A stretch of DNA of 64,000 nucleotides from Streptomyces sp. NBC_01549 (GCF_026339955.1 NZ_JAPEPW010000004.1:124001-188000); one strand, 5' to 3'. Counted from the first letter of the stretch, positions 37,248 through 46,717 are shown. A program made the numbers and translations. The notes: a model not told the origin generated them from the sequence alone.

Positions 37248-37510
37248 TCAGTCCTGGTGGCGCAGCGCCAACATCAGGGGGACGGGGACGGGAGTCGTCC
37301 GGCCGGCGGGCGTCAGCTCGCCCGTCTCCGGCCCGACGGCGAACTGGGCGACGCTGTCGGCTGTGCTGTTGTTGACGTAGAGCCATCGTCCACTGGGGTC
37401 GATGACGAAGTTGGCCGGACCGCTCACGCCCTGGCTGGTGTGGCCGATGACGGAGAGCATCCCGGTCGGGCGGTCGATCCGGTAGCCGGTGATCGTCCTC
37501 CGACATCCCA
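37248..37510 (-). pseudogene. Lactonase-like beta-propeller, C-terminal fragment
   Basis: The minus frame reads ITGYRIDRPTGMLSVIGHTS then GPANFVIDPSGRWLYVNNST ADSVAQF, the last blade of the 6-phosphogluconolactonase-like propeller family. It has its normal stop but no beginning. Confidence 0.6.
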
Positions 37511-37566
37511 GGTCTACGTGCTCTCGACTCTCACCGTATTGAGAACGTGCGCAGCCTGGCCGGTCT

Positions 37567-38808
37567 CTACCTGCTCCCCGGCCCGTCCTCTCCCGTCCGC
37601 TCGCCGTCCGCCGGGCGCGCGGCTGCCCGGTGCATGCGGATCACCGCGTACGTCTCGCCGTCTCTCGGCGGCCGCGTCCATGAACGGGTGGTGAATGTGT
37701 GCAGCCGCCCGTTCGTGATGGCATGACGCGGCAGAGACGCACCGAACTCCCCGGCCACCGCTTCCAACAGCGACCGTTCCACCTCGGCCCCGTCCTCCAG
37801 GGCGCGGAAGAACCGGCTCGGGTCCAGCGCCCGCGGTATCTCCCCGCTCTGCCGGATCTCCCTGTCCACGTACGTGAATGCGTACTGCTCGGCACCGTCT
37901 TGCGCCACCGAAAGGTGGAAGAACGGTTCCCCGCGCCATGTCCTCAGGCCGCTCCACACCACCACCGCACGGGTGCCCGCGCTGGCGGCCGCGGCCGGGG
38001 AGACGAACCGACGCTGGTCGAACGGGGCGGGATCGCCGTCGAAGGCGAAGCTCCAACCGGTGCCGGTCCGGCCGACCGTCATGAGAGCCCTGTCGTCGTA
38101 GGACGAGAACTCCCTCTGGTTGTGCGGCGATCTGTGGCGCGCCTCCCAGAGGGTCGTGGGTCCGTTCAGCACGGTGCCGTCCCCGTCCGCGAGACGTCCG
38201 GGCAACTCCTCCGGCTCCACCCCCTCCACCAGGACGAACCGGTAGGACGTGCGGTTGTTGCCCGGGTCCGGCTCCGCGAGCCACGCCAGGTCGCTCGGGT
38301 CGAGCCCGGCCGTCGGCCTCGGTGCCTCACCCGCCTGCCCGCCCCTCGGCGTGGACAGCAGCTCCCGGCCCCGCTCCGGGGTCAGCAGCGGCCCGAGCAC
38401 CGGGTCGGCCACCCACCCCAGCGGCGCCAGGTGGTCCGGTCCCAGCGGCTCCCACAGGGGCAGAGCATTTACCAGCGCCCGCCATGCCCCGTCGGTGTCT
38501 CCCCACCGCGCCAGCTCCCGCGCCCGCTCGACCCCCTCCCCGAACGGTCCGGCCGCCGTGTACCGGTACGTGCCATTCCTCACCTGATCCAGCGTCGCGT
38601 AAGCGAGCGACACCACGTCGTCGTCGGCGCCCCGCAGATGGAACGTCAGCGTGGAGTCGTCCCGGTACGAGTGCGCCGCGTGCTCGGCGACCAGCGGTGG
38701 CAGCAGCTCGGGCGCGCACTGCGGGTCCGTCACCAGGTCGTCGAAGTACACCATGTAGGTCCGTCCGAGCAGGCGGCGTATCTGGTCGCCCAGCCCTGCG
38801 GCCGCCAC
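37567..38808 (-). CDS. Hypothetical protein
   Basis: A 413-residue soluble protein from GTG 38808, 46 bp downstream of the MFS stop on the same strand. Recognisable only as actinobacterial: ALMTVGRTGTGWSFAFDGDP and GTRAVVVWSGLRTWRGEPFF suggest an alpha/beta protein with a C-terminal strand-rich region resembling DUF6461-type proteins. No motif gives a function. The start is uncertain because the frame is open further upstream but without ATG or GTG. Confidence 0.55.
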   Translation of the reverse strand: MAAAGLGDQIRRLLGRTYMVYFDDLVTDPQCAPELLPPLVAEHAAHSYRDDSTLTFHLRGADDDVVSLAYATLDQVRNGTYRYTAAGPFGEGVERARELARWGDTDGAWRALVNALPLWEPLGPDHLAPLGWVADPVLGPLLTPERGRELLSTPRGGQAGEAPRPTAGLDPSDLAWLAEPDPGNNRTSYRFVLVEGVEPEELPGRLADGDGTVLNGPTTLWEARHRSPHNQREFSSYDDRALMTVGRTGTGWSFAFDGDPAPFDQRRFVSPAAAASAGTRAVVVWSGLRTWRGEPFFHLSVAQDGAEQYAFTYVDREIRQSGEIPRALDPSRFFRALEDGAEVERSLLEAVAGEFGASLPRHAITNGRLHTFTTRSWTRPPRDGETYAVIRMHRAAARPADGERTGEDGPGSR

Positions 38809-38854
38809 GGCGTCCCGGGCGGCGAACAGCTCTCGCGCGCCGGGCAGCGGCCGG

Positions 38855-40318
38855 TCAGGGTGTCTGCGGCAGAGCTCGCCCCGTCGCCTCGGCTTCCTTC
38901 GGCGCGGCGGGTCCCGCCTGCTCGGGGCCCTGGCCCCGCCCTCGGCTGAGCTGCGCCCCGACCGCCGAGGTCACCAGGCTCAGCGCCGCGGCTGTGTACC
39001 AGACGACCCGGAAGTCGTGGTGCGAGGTGGCGTCGACATGGGAGCCGACGACCGCGACCAGGACGGCGACGCCGATCGTGGCCGAGATCTGGCGCACTGA
39101 GTTGACCAGCGCCGACCCGGTCGCCGCACGGTGTCCCGGTACCGCGTGCACGCCGGCGGCCACCAGTGTGCCCAGGGCCAGGCCCACTCCCGCACCGGTC
39201 AGCAGCTGGCTGGGCAGCAGCTCATTCACGTAGTCCGGTGTGACCGACGCGAAGATCGCGAACCAGACCATGCCACCGGCGAACAGCACGCCGCCCGCCG
39301 CGATCAGCGGTCCCTGCCCGAAGCGCTGCGCGGCGCGGGTGGTCAGCACGGTGACGACGGGCACGAGCGCGGGGCCGGGAGCCAGGGCGAGACCGGTGCG
39401 CAGCGCACTCCAGTGCCAGACTTCCTGACACCACAGCACGTTCGACAGCAGCATGATCGAGAAGGCCACGCCGAACAGGAGGCTGCCCGCGTTCGCCGCA
39501 CCGAAGCGCGGCAGCCGCAGCAGGTCCAGCTCGAACAGCGGACGGGGGTGCCGCAGGGACCGGAGCACGAACGCGGCGCCGCCGATCACGCCGACGGCCA
39601 GCAGCAGTACGGTCTCGCCGCTCGTCCAGCCCTGGTCGGGTGCCTGCACCAGCGCCCCGGACAGCGACGCGATCGAGACGATGACCAGCAGGGCGCCGAA
39701 GAGGTCGGGCAGCGGCCCGGTCTCCCGCGCGGCCGGCTTCGGCAGTGCGGATCGGCCGACGACGAACGCCGCGATGCCAATGGGCAGGTTGACGGCGAAG
39801 ACCCACCGCCAGTCCACCTCGGTCAGCAGGCCACCGGCGACGGGCCCGGCGGCCGCGGCTAGTCCGCCGACCCCGGCCCAGCCGCGGGTGGCCTGGGTGC
39901 GGCGCTCGGCCGGCACCGCCGCCAGCAGCAGGGCCAGGGAGGTCGGGATCTGGGCCGACGCCCCTACGGCCTGCACCACCCGGGCCACGATGAGGGTTCC
40001 CAGGTTCGGGGCCAGGGCACAGCCCAGCGACGCGAGCGTGAAGACGGCGATCCCGGCGAGGAAGACCGGCCGCTGCCCTATGCGGTCACCGGCACGCCCG
40101 GCCACCACCAGCAGCGCGGCGAAGGTGATCGCGTAGGCGTTGAGGACCCAGGACAGCGATCCGAGGCCCGCTGCGCCGCCGCCTCCGGAGAAGTCCTCTC
40201 CCACGGCGGGCAGCGCGACGTTGACGATCAGCAGATCCAGGTTGGTCATGAAGACGGCCACCAGGACGACTGCGGCGGCCGCCCGGGGGTGCTTTGAAAA
40301 CCGAAGCAGTGTGGACAT
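38855..40318 (-). CDS. MFS efflux transporter, DHA2 type
   Basis: A 487-residue pump with fourteen predicted helices; motifs GRAGDRIGQRPVFLAG (A) and GPVAGGLLTEVDWRWVFAVN (C region). ATG 40318 has a weak ribosome site; an in-frame TTG lies 12 bases upstream. It is divergent from the HxlR regulator at 40378 with a perfect palindrome between them, and the hypothetical gene at 37567-38808 follows it. Confidence 0.85.
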   Translation of the reverse strand: MSTLLRFSKHPRAAAAVVLVAVFMTNLDLLIVNVALPAVGEDFSGGGGAAGLGSLSWVLNAYAITFAALLVVAGRAGDRIGQRPVFLAGIAVFTLASLGCALAPNLGTLIVARVVQAVGASAQIPTSLALLLAAVPAERRTQATRGWAGVGGLAAAAGPVAGGLLTEVDWRWVFAVNLPIGIAAFVVGRSALPKPAARETGPLPDLFGALLVIVSIASLSGALVQAPDQGWTSGETVLLLAVGVIGGAAFVLRSLRHPRPLFELDLLRLPRFGAANAGSLLFGVAFSIMLLSNVLWCQEVWHWSALRTGLALAPGPALVPVVTVLTTRAAQRFGQGPLIAAGGVLFAGGMVWFAIFASVTPDYVNELLPSQLLTGAGVGLALGTLVAAGVHAVPGHRAATGSALVNSVRQISATIGVAVLVAVVGSHVDATSHHDFRVVWYTAAALSLVTSAVGAQLSRGRGQGPEQAGPAAPKEAEATGRALPQTP

Positions 40319-40339
40319 GGTGCAACCCAAACACAGGGT

Positions 40340-40356
40340 GGTTTGAAAATCAAACC
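40340..40356. promoter_or_regulatory. HxlR operator palindrome
   Basis: GGTTTGA-AAA-TCAAACC is a perfect 7+3+7 palindrome midway between the divergent MFS and HxlR starts (22 bp from each). A related half-site, GCTTTGAAAACCGAAGC, lies just inside the MFS coding start at about 40291-40307. This is a likely binding site for the HxlR protein. Confidence 0.7.
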
Positions 40357-40377
40357 CTGCCGGGTGATACTGGGAAG

Positions 40378-40857
40378 ATGACCACGCCTATCGACCCCCG
40401 GGACATGGCGGGGCGCCCGTGCTCCCTCGCCGCGGCCCTCCAGATCATCGGTGACCGCTGGGCCCTGCCGGCGATCCGCGAGGTCATGCTCGGCAACCAC
40501 CGCTTCCGGCAGATCGCCAGAAACACCGGCGCTCCCACGGACCGGCTCGCCGCGCGCCTGAAGGCGCTGGTGGAGAGCGGCGTCCTCGAACGGCGCCCGC
40601 TGCCGGACGACGCCCGCTACAGCGGCTACTACCTGACGGAGGCCGGGCGCGATCTGGGGGCCATCACCCGCGAGCTGATCGGCTGGGGCGACCGCTGGGT
40701 CGTCACCGCACCGCCCGCCCGGATCCGGCACCGGGATCACGACCTCGTCACCCACACGGTGTGCGAGACCTGCGGCGAGCGGGTCCACGGGGAAGATGTC
40801 CACCGGGACGACCTCGTGCCCGGCTGGGACCAGTCGGGCCCGGTGACGACCCCGTAG
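40378..40857 (+). CDS. HxlR-family winged-helix regulator
   Basis: 159 residues: RPCSLAAALQIIGDRWALPA IREVMLGNHRF is the HxlR core, with the Cys that in several relatives senses electrophiles or quinones; then APTDRLAARLKALVESGVLE and GYYLTEAGRDLGAITRELI. The C-terminus adds a possible zinc knuckle with CETCGE. It probably represses the divergent MFS pump and itself through the 40340 palindrome. Confidence 0.85.
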   Translation: MTTPIDPRDMAGRPCSLAAALQIIGDRWALPAIREVMLGNHRFRQIARNTGAPTDRLAARLKALVESGVLERRPLPDDARYSGYYLTEAGRDLGAITRELIGWGDRWVVTAPPARIRHRDHDLVTHTVCETCGERVHGEDVHRDDLVPGWDQSGPVTTP

Positions 40858-40894
40858 ACCGAACGGCCCCACCGCGGCGAAACGAAGGTCCGGC

Positions 40895-41040
40895 ATGATC
40901 AACGGCGCCCACGTCATCCTCTACAGCCAGGACGCGGAGGCCGACCACGCGTGGTGCCTGGTCGCAGGGGCTGGTGGAATCATTCGCCGGGACGACCGCG
41001 TTCCCCCCGCGGAAACCCGGGCGGAGGCGGCCCGGATGGT
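40895..41040 (+). pseudogene. VOC (glyoxalase-like) protein, N-terminal scrap
   Basis: MINGAHVILYSQDAEADHAW is the typical first strand and helix of actinobacterial VOC proteins. After about 22 residues the homology ends, and the frame continues through unrelated sequence into the start of the next regulator. The rest of the gene is deleted. Confidence 0.5.
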
Positions 41041-41055
41041 GAGAAAGGTGGCGAC

Positions 41056-42054
41056 ATGCTGGAGACGGTGGGCCTGACGGCCGACGAGAGCGAGGTGTAC
41101 CGTCTTCTGGTCGCCACCGGGACGGCGTCCGCTCAGGACATCTCCGGCCGCTCGGCCCTCGACGTCGTGACCGCGCGGCTACTGCTGCGCGCGCTGGAGC
41201 ACAAGGGCCTGGCGTCGGCGGTCGAGGACAGTCCCGAATGGTTCACGGCCGTGCCGCCGCAGGTGGCCCTCATGCCCCGGCTCCAACGTCACTTCGACGT
41301 TCTGGAACAGACCCGGGCCGCCGTCTACGAACTGGCGGAGACACACCGCCGCAGCGCATGGGCCCGGAGCACGGGCGAGGCCGTCGAGATCATCACTGGC
41401 GCGGCGGCACTGCGCCAGCATCTGCGCCAGCTCCAGCACGGCGCCGGCAGCGAGATGATGTGGTTCGTGAAGGCCCAGTACGTGGCCATGTCACCGGAGA
41501 GCAATCAGGAGGAGTTCGACGCGCTGGACCGGGGCGTGCTCTACAGAGCCCTGTACGAACAGGCGTACTTCGACGACCCCGACTCGGTGGACTACGTCGT
41601 CAAGGGCGTGTGCGCCGGAGAGGTCGCCCGGGCGGTGCCTCTGCTGCCGCTGCGGATGGCGATCGCCGACCGCTCGGTGGCCATCCTGCCGCTGGCCGCC
41701 TCGGGCACGTCCCGCAACCCCCGGGAACTGCGGGCCGTGGTGGTGCGGGAGAGCAGCCTGCTGGACGCGCTCATCGCCCTGTTCGAACACCACTGGGAGA
41801 TCGGTGCCCCGCTCCGGGTGACCGAGGAGGGCCAAATCGGTGGCGCCGGCACCACGGATGCCGCCTCGCCGGTCGGGGAGGACCGGCACCTGCTCTCCCT
41901 GATGGTCGCCGGTATGACGGACGAGGCGATAGCCGGACAGCTGCGGGTCAGCAAGCGCACCGTCCAGCGGCGCATCCAGGGCTTGATGAGTCTGGCGGGC
42001 GTCGCGACCCGTATGCAGCTGGGCTGGCACGCGGCGCGCCGCGACTGGCTCTGA
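41056..42054 (+). CDS. TrmB-LuxR hybrid transcriptional regulator
   Basis: 332 residues from ATG 41056, preceded by GAAAGGTGG. The N-terminal winged helix (LTADESEVYRLLVATGTASA QDISGRSAL) is TrmB-like, and the C-terminus carries a LuxR/GerE helix-turn-helix (VAGMTDEAIAGQLRVSKRTV QRRIQGLM). The middle resembles the phospholipase-D-like effector region of TrmB proteins. This architecture is widespread in Streptomyces. Targets unknown; it precedes a very long terminator. Confidence 0.8.
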   Translation: MLETVGLTADESEVYRLLVATGTASAQDISGRSALDVVTARLLLRALEHKGLASAVEDSPEWFTAVPPQVALMPRLQRHFDVLEQTRAAVYELAETHRRSAWARSTGEAVEIITGAAALRQHLRQLQHGAGSEMMWFVKAQYVAMSPESNQEEFDALDRGVLYRALYEQAYFDDPDSVDYVVKGVCAGEVARAVPLLPLRMAIADRSVAILPLAASGTSRNPRELRAVVVRESSLLDALIALFEHHWEIGAPLRVTEEGQIGGAGTTDAASPVGEDRHLLSLMVAGMTDEAIAGQLRVSKRTVQRRIQGLMSLAGVATRMQLGWHAARRDWL

Positions 42055-42065
42055 GCACGGCGGAC

Positions 42066-42131
42066 GCCGCAACGCACACGAACAGGGCCCGCCGGACGTG
42101 TCCGGCGGGCCCTGTTCGTGTGCGTTGCGGC
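42066..42131. terminator. 66-bp near-perfect palindromic bidirectional terminator
   Basis: Two 32-base arms (GCCGCAACGCACACGAACAG and on) are perfectly complementary around a central GT. It stands 11 bp after the LuxR-type regulator stop and 67 bp before the converging S8 peptidase stop, so it terminates both transcripts. Confidence 0.8.
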
Positions 42132-42198
42132 CGCTGCGGCCAGCCTGCGCTACTCGCAAAAGCAGCTACTCGAGGACGTGACTGCTCCGCGACGGCGG

Positions 42199-45100
42199 CT
42201 ACTTGAGCAAGTAGCCCTTGATGACGGTCTCCTTGAAGGAGTTGCCCGCCGCGTCCTTGACGTAGACGCGCAGGCTGACCGAGCCGCCCGCGGCGTGGCG
42301 CGGGTGCTCCACGGTCACGGTGCGCTCCATGCCGGAGCCCTTGACCCGCACCGACTGCCAGGTCTTCCCCTCGTCGAAGGAGACCTCGGTGGTGAAGACG
42401 CGGATGGGCGACGCCGGGGCGCCGGCCGTCCGCTGGATCAGGACCGGGATGTCGAGCTTGCGGCCGGCCTCGGCCCGGTTCCACTCGTCCAGCTTCGGCG
42501 ACATACGGACCGCGTACAGCGGCAGCGCCTGCCGGGTCGCCGTGGTCTGCGACCGGAACCGCCATTCCGCCCGCACACTCGTGGAGACGGAGCTGGGGGC
42601 CATGTCACGGTTGTGCTCGACCGTCAGACGGTAGTCGGCGGGGGTGGCGTCGGCCGGGACGTCGCTCATGCTCCAGTCCTGTGAGACGAGCTCGCCGTTG
42701 CGCCACAGTTTCACCTCGGGCAGGCCGGACGTGGTGTCGGCCACCAGGTCGAGGTTGCCGTTGGCGGCCGACTGGAAGGGCCGGAACATCGTGTCGCCCT
42801 CACGGAAGGCGGCCATCTGGGAGGAGAGGCCCACGGCCTGGATCCCGCCGTTCCAGCGCTCCTCGACCTGGGAGCCGGCCTTGTAGCCGTGCAGGTCGCT
42901 GAGGTAGCTCTGCCCGTGCGCGTTCGGGTCGAGGAAGCTGTTCTGGTCGAAGGCCGTCTGCCAGCGCACGCCGTCGCCCGCCGAGAAGTAGTCGACGCGC
43001 CGGGCCGGGACCGGAATCCCCTCCATCGCCCGTCCACTGAAGCGGACGTTGCCGACGTACGTCCACACGATGCGCGTGGCCGTGGTTCCCGGCGTGGTGG
43101 CGGCGAACGTGGTGTTCACCCTGGCCAGCTCCGACTTACGGGGGTTGTAGGCGGGGTCCGCCGGGATGGCGCCGTGCACCGGTCGCGTGAGGTAGTAGAC
43201 CGAGGCGGGGTTTCCGTCCGCGCCGGCCGGGTCGCCCCAGACGCTGGTGACGAGGTAGGTGAACTTCGAGTCCTTGTACTGGGCCGTCGGCACCGCGTAC
43301 ACGCCGTCGATGTGGTCCGTGCCGATCGCGTTGTACATGGTGACCGAGAGAAGCTGGTCGGCCATGCTGATCGTGCCGATCTCGGCCGACATGATGCGCG
43401 CGGAGCGGCTCGGTGCCGACACCGTGACGGGCTTCGCCTTCCGGGCGTCGATGGTCACCTGCTGGTCGGCGCTCATCACGACCTTCGGCACACCGACGAT
43501 GGTGCCCTCGGTGAAGGAGGCGTCGAAGTAGAAGCCGCTCACCGAGTAGGTGTCCTTCGGCAGCCGCACCACCGTGCTGCTCTTGCCGAGCGCCTCGACC
43601 TCGTACGCCTTGCCGTCGGCCGAGTTGACCAGCAGGTAGGCGTTGTCGGGGGCGGCGCCCGTGCGGCTCTTCATGTCGAGGCGCAGGTCGTAGGACGGCT
43701 GCTCGACGTCCATGCCGAACGGGACGCGCACCGACGCCTGGTTGTCCGCGGTACTCGCGGTCACCACACCGCTGTAGGCGGCGTACGTCGTGGTGGCTTC
43801 CGGGGTCGCGGTGAGGGTGACGGCCGCGGTTCCGTGCGCGGGCACGGTGACCGTGTCGGCACTGAGCCGGAACAGGCCGGCGGGAGCGGGCACGTCCTTC
43901 TTCCCGCTGCTCGGGTTGTCCTTCAGCTGAAGGGTGACCGGCGCTGCGCCCGGGTTGCGGTAGGTGATGGTCTTGGTCACCGGGGGACGCTTGCCGTCCG
44001 TCCAGCGGATCAGCCCGAAGTCCAGTGTGGTGGTGTCGGCGGTGACGTCTTGGTCGACCGCCCGGGCGACGTCGACGCGTCCGGCGCCCTGGAAGTACGC
44101 GCCGTGCTCCTTGGCGCCGGTCGCCGACTGCATCAGCTGGCGCTTGACCTGCTCCGCCGTCCAGTCCGGGTGCTCCTGGAACAGGATGGCGGCGGCTCCG
44201 GTCACATGGGGCGTGGCCATGGACGTGCCGCTCATCGCGACATAGCCGTCGTCGGCGGTGGTGCCGCCCGCCCTCGCGGCGACGACGTTGACGCCGGGGG
44301 CGATGATGTCCGGCTTGAGGCCGGAGTCGCCCACCCGCGGGCCGACCGAGCTGAAGACGGCGAGGTCGTCGTCCTCCTCGGCCGCGCCGACGGCCAGCGC
44401 CCGGTCGTCGGAGGCGGGCGAGGAGACCTTGTCGGGACCGCTGTTGCCGGCCGCGGCCACGACCAGCGTGCCGTAGTCACGGGTCACGGTGTCGACCATG
44501 GCCTCGAGGGCGTCGGTCTCCGGTGTGTCCGTGTCGCCCAGGCTGAGGTTGATCACCTTGGCGCCGTGCTGGGCGGCCCAGGCCAGGCCCTCGACGATGT
44601 CGGAGTTGTCGCAGTTGCCGTCCGCCGTGCACACCTTGCCGGACAGGATCTGCACACCGGGTGCCACACCCTTGTAGCGGCCGCCGGAGGCCGCGCCGGA
44701 ACCGGCGACCGTGGAGGTCACATGGGTGCCGTGACCGTTCAGGTCGTCGGTGTTCGGCTCGGTGGTGAAGTTCGCGGACTCGGTGACGAGGCCCTTGAGG
44801 TCCGGGTGGTTGGGGTCGTAACCGGTGTCGAGCACGGCGACCTTGACGCCGGTGCCGGTGTAGCCCTTCTCCCAGGCGTGCGGGGCCCCGATGCGCGGCA
44901 CCGTCCTGTCGAGCTGGATCCTTGAGTGGCCGTCCAGCCAGACCCGGCGCACACCCGCTCCGAAGGACGTGGCGTCCGCCCGGCCGGGGGCGATGCCCTT
45001 CCAGAATCCGGCGGCGTCCGCGCGGTGTTCGCCGAGGGTCGCGAAGGGGGTCCCGCCGATGGGGCGGACGGTGTCGGCACCGGCGGCGGTCAGCTGTCGC

Positions 45101-45576
45101 CGGGCGGTGCCCGCGTCCCCCGCGTACTCGACGATCAGCGGCAGGCTCGACCGCTGTGCGTACTTGCCCCGGAGCAGGGCGGAGACGTTGAACAGCGCCT
45201 TGTCGAGGCGGCCCGTCGCGAGCATCGGGAGCGTGTCGGCGGGTATGACCGTCCAGTCGCGACCGGCCTGGCGCTTGATGAACGCGACTCGTTCGCGGCC
45301 CTCGGCGGGCTCGACCGACACACTCTGCTTGCCCGAGGTGTCCGTCTCCAGCGTGACGCGGTCGCCGGTGATCAGGGTGAGCTGATGCCGGGAGGTGATC
45401 GGCGACCGGGCCGCTCCGGTCTGCGCGGCGGCTTCCGTTCGCCCGGTGTGCGGGCCGAGGTCCTGAGCGGCGCCGGGGGCGGCGGTCAGACCGGCCACGA
45501 GCGCCACGAGGGCGGCGGCTGCCACCGTATGCCGAGGCCGGGGAGGGTGGATCCCGCGGCGCCACCTGTTGTTCAT
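42199..45576 (-). CDS. Large secreted S8 (subtilisin-like) serine peptidase
   Basis: 1125 residues from ATG 45576 with GAGAG upstream; an ATG nine bases earlier is less well placed. A signal peptide (HTVAAAALVALVAGLTAAPG AAQ) is followed by the propeptide with LTLITGDRVTLETD. Triad: Asp near 248 (VAVLDTGYD), His near 283 (NGHGTHVTS) and Ser near 449 (SGTSMATPHVTG). Downstream are beta-sandwich domains and a C-terminal VSFDEGKTWQSVRVKGSG module like that of the first peptidase. It is secreted and degrades external protein. It is intact and ends against the 66-bp terminator. Confidence 0.9.
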   Translation of the reverse strand: MNNRWRRGIHPPRPRHTVAAAALVALVAGLTAAPGAAQDLGPHTGRTEAAAQTGAARSPITSRHQLTLITGDRVTLETDTSGKQSVSVEPAEGRERVAFIKRQAGRDWTVIPADTLPMLATGRLDKALFNVSALLRGKYAQRSSLPLIVEYAGDAGTARRQLTAAGADTVRPIGGTPFATLGEHRADAAGFWKGIAPGRADATSFGAGVRRVWLDGHSRIQLDRTVPRIGAPHAWEKGYTGTGVKVAVLDTGYDPNHPDLKGLVTESANFTTEPNTDDLNGHGTHVTSTVAGSGAASGGRYKGVAPGVQILSGKVCTADGNCDNSDIVEGLAWAAQHGAKVINLSLGDTDTPETDALEAMVDTVTRDYGTLVVAAAGNSGPDKVSSPASDDRALAVGAAEEDDDLAVFSSVGPRVGDSGLKPDIIAPGVNVVAARAGGTTADDGYVAMSGTSMATPHVTGAAAILFQEHPDWTAEQVKRQLMQSATGAKEHGAYFQGAGRVDVARAVDQDVTADTTTLDFGLIRWTDGKRPPVTKTITYRNPGAAPVTLQLKDNPSSGKKDVPAPAGLFRLSADTVTVPAHGTAAVTLTATPEATTTYAAYSGVVTASTADNQASVRVPFGMDVEQPSYDLRLDMKSRTGAAPDNAYLLVNSADGKAYEVEALGKSSTVVRLPKDTYSVSGFYFDASFTEGTIVGVPKVVMSADQQVTIDARKAKPVTVSAPSRSARIMSAEIGTISMADQLLSVTMYNAIGTDHIDGVYAVPTAQYKDSKFTYLVTSVWGDPAGADGNPASVYYLTRPVHGAIPADPAYNPRKSELARVNTTFAATTPGTTATRIVWTYVGNVRFSGRAMEGIPVPARRVDYFSAGDGVRWQTAFDQNSFLDPNAHGQSYLSDLHGYKAGSQVEERWNGGIQAVGLSSQMAAFREGDTMFRPFQSAANGNLDLVADTTSGLPEVKLWRNGELVSQDWSMSDVPADATPADYRLTVEHNRDMAPSSVSTSVRAEWRFRSQTTATRQALPLYAVRMSPKLDEWNRAEAGRKLDIPVLIQRTAGAPASPIRVFTTEVSFDEGKTWQSVRVKGSGMERTVTVEHPRHAAGGSVSLRVYVKDAAGNSFKETVIKGYLLK

Positions 45577-46061
45577 GTCTCTCATGGGAGGACAGCGTGG
45601 TGCCGTCAAGTGCCGAGGTCAGCAGTTTGCCCTGTCCACCAGGCGTCAAGTCACCTTTACGCCAACCCCTATACTTCATAAAGAGGGTAAAAGTGGCCAG
45701 GTCGGCGGCTCATGGACGAACCGAGCGAGCCGCTCCCCGGGTGGTGTCAAGCCGGCCGCCGGAGATCACGCACAGTCTTTCCTTCCCGGCTCGACCGGAA
45801 GCCCTTCGGCTGCCCTCGGCGGCGAGTACTGTGCCGCAGCCCAGAGTCCAGAGCCACGCCGCAGCGGAGGCCGCCCCACATGAGGGTGTTCGCAGCGGCT
45901 GTGCTTGGTGGTGGAGCCGTTCGGACACTATGGCCCTTCATGTCGGCGCCCTGCAGCCCCGGTAACTGACAGTGCCTGCCCGTCAGCTGTGGCGGAGTGG
46001 GTGCAAGCCGCGCGCTGCCGCTAGGGTGTCCGGCAAATCCGGAATGCCCGAGGAAATATCA
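45577..46061. other. Peptidase upstream region; no gene recognised
   Basis: The region before the peptidase has a local AT-rich patch at about 45660-45690 (TTTACG...CCCCTATACTTCATAA) that may include its promoter or regulatory site. Between there and the xis gene no frame resembles a known protein, and no tRNA-like cloverleaf for an integration site is apparent. Confidence 0.4.
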
Positions 46062-46259
46062 ATGGCTCGTCCATCTGCGCTCAAGCTCGCCGAAGTCCTA
46101 GCGGAAATCCGGATGAGCCCGTCGGCCTTTTATCGCCTACGCGCTCGCGGTCAGGCACCCCGAATGATCAAGCTACCCAATGGTGAACTGCGCTGCCGCC
46201 GCGCCGACCTGGACGCGTGGTGGGACGCGTGTGAAAGGGATACGCCTGCATGGCGATGA
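46062..46259 (+). CDS. Excisionase-like helix-turn-helix protein (Xis/AlpA type)
   Basis: 65 residues with a MerR-like winged helix: KLAEVLAEIRMSPSAFYRLR, ARGQAPRMIKLPNGELRCRR and ADLDAWWDA, the usual excisionase of actinomycete integrative and conjugative elements. It is immediately followed by, and overlaps by ten bases, an integrase N-terminus. It would direct excision, but the integrase is truncated. Confidence 0.75.
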   Translation: MARPSALKLAEVLAEIRMSPSAFYRLRARGQAPRMIKLPNGELRCRRADLDAWWDACERDTPAWR

Positions 46260-46597
46260 GTTACAAGGTCCGGTTCTGGGAGATCCGCGAGCGGCCGGAT
46301 CGGCGCAAGGGATTTGAGGTCCGTTGGACTGTTAGTGGACGTGAGAAGTCCGAGTCCTTTCTCACCAAAGAGCTCGCGGAGAGTCGGCGTGCCAAGCTGA
46401 TGACCGCCGCTCGCGACGGCGAACCCTTCGACACCCAGTCAGGTCTGCCGGCCTCCGAAATCCGGGCCTTGAAGCAGCGGACCACTTGGTACGTTCTGGC
46501 CCGGGAGTACATCGAGCAACGGTGGGACCGAACCCCGGGAAATACGCGCCGCACCCTTGCAGACGCCTTGGCTACTGAAGTCTTCTCAGCAACGTGA
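46250..46597 (+). pseudogene. AICE tyrosine integrase, N-terminal fragment
   Basis: About 110 residues of the pSAM2/SLP1-like integrase N-terminus: YKVRFWEIRERPDRRKGFEV RWTVSGREKSESFLTKELAE, then AARDGEPFDTQSGLPAS. The catalytic C-terminal domain is missing; the frame departs after LADALATEV at about 46582, where IS-related sequence begins. No attachment site or tra genes are visible. Confidence 0.75.
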
Positions 46598-46717
46598 CGG
46601 TTGCGGTGTGTGACGCTGCCGGACGGCGCGGGATGGTGACTCGGCGTCAGACATGAGTGAAGCCCCTGGTAGGAACGGGTCTGCGAAGATCACGTTCCGC
46701 ACAACCAGAGGCTCCAC

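Noticed and set aside
37878..38320. Arg/Pro-rich repeats as possible RNA or CRISPR-like array
   Set aside because: They are off-frame readings of the hypothetical gene on the other strand; no regularly spaced direct repeats are present anywhere in the window.
42889..44925. A 678-residue plus-strand frame
   Set aside because: Antisense shadow of the second S8 peptidase with Gly/Arg/Val-rich composition and no recognisable domain.
45577..46061. tRNA attachment site for the xis/int remnant
   Set aside because: No cloverleaf, CCA end or 40-60 bp direct repeat could be found by eye.
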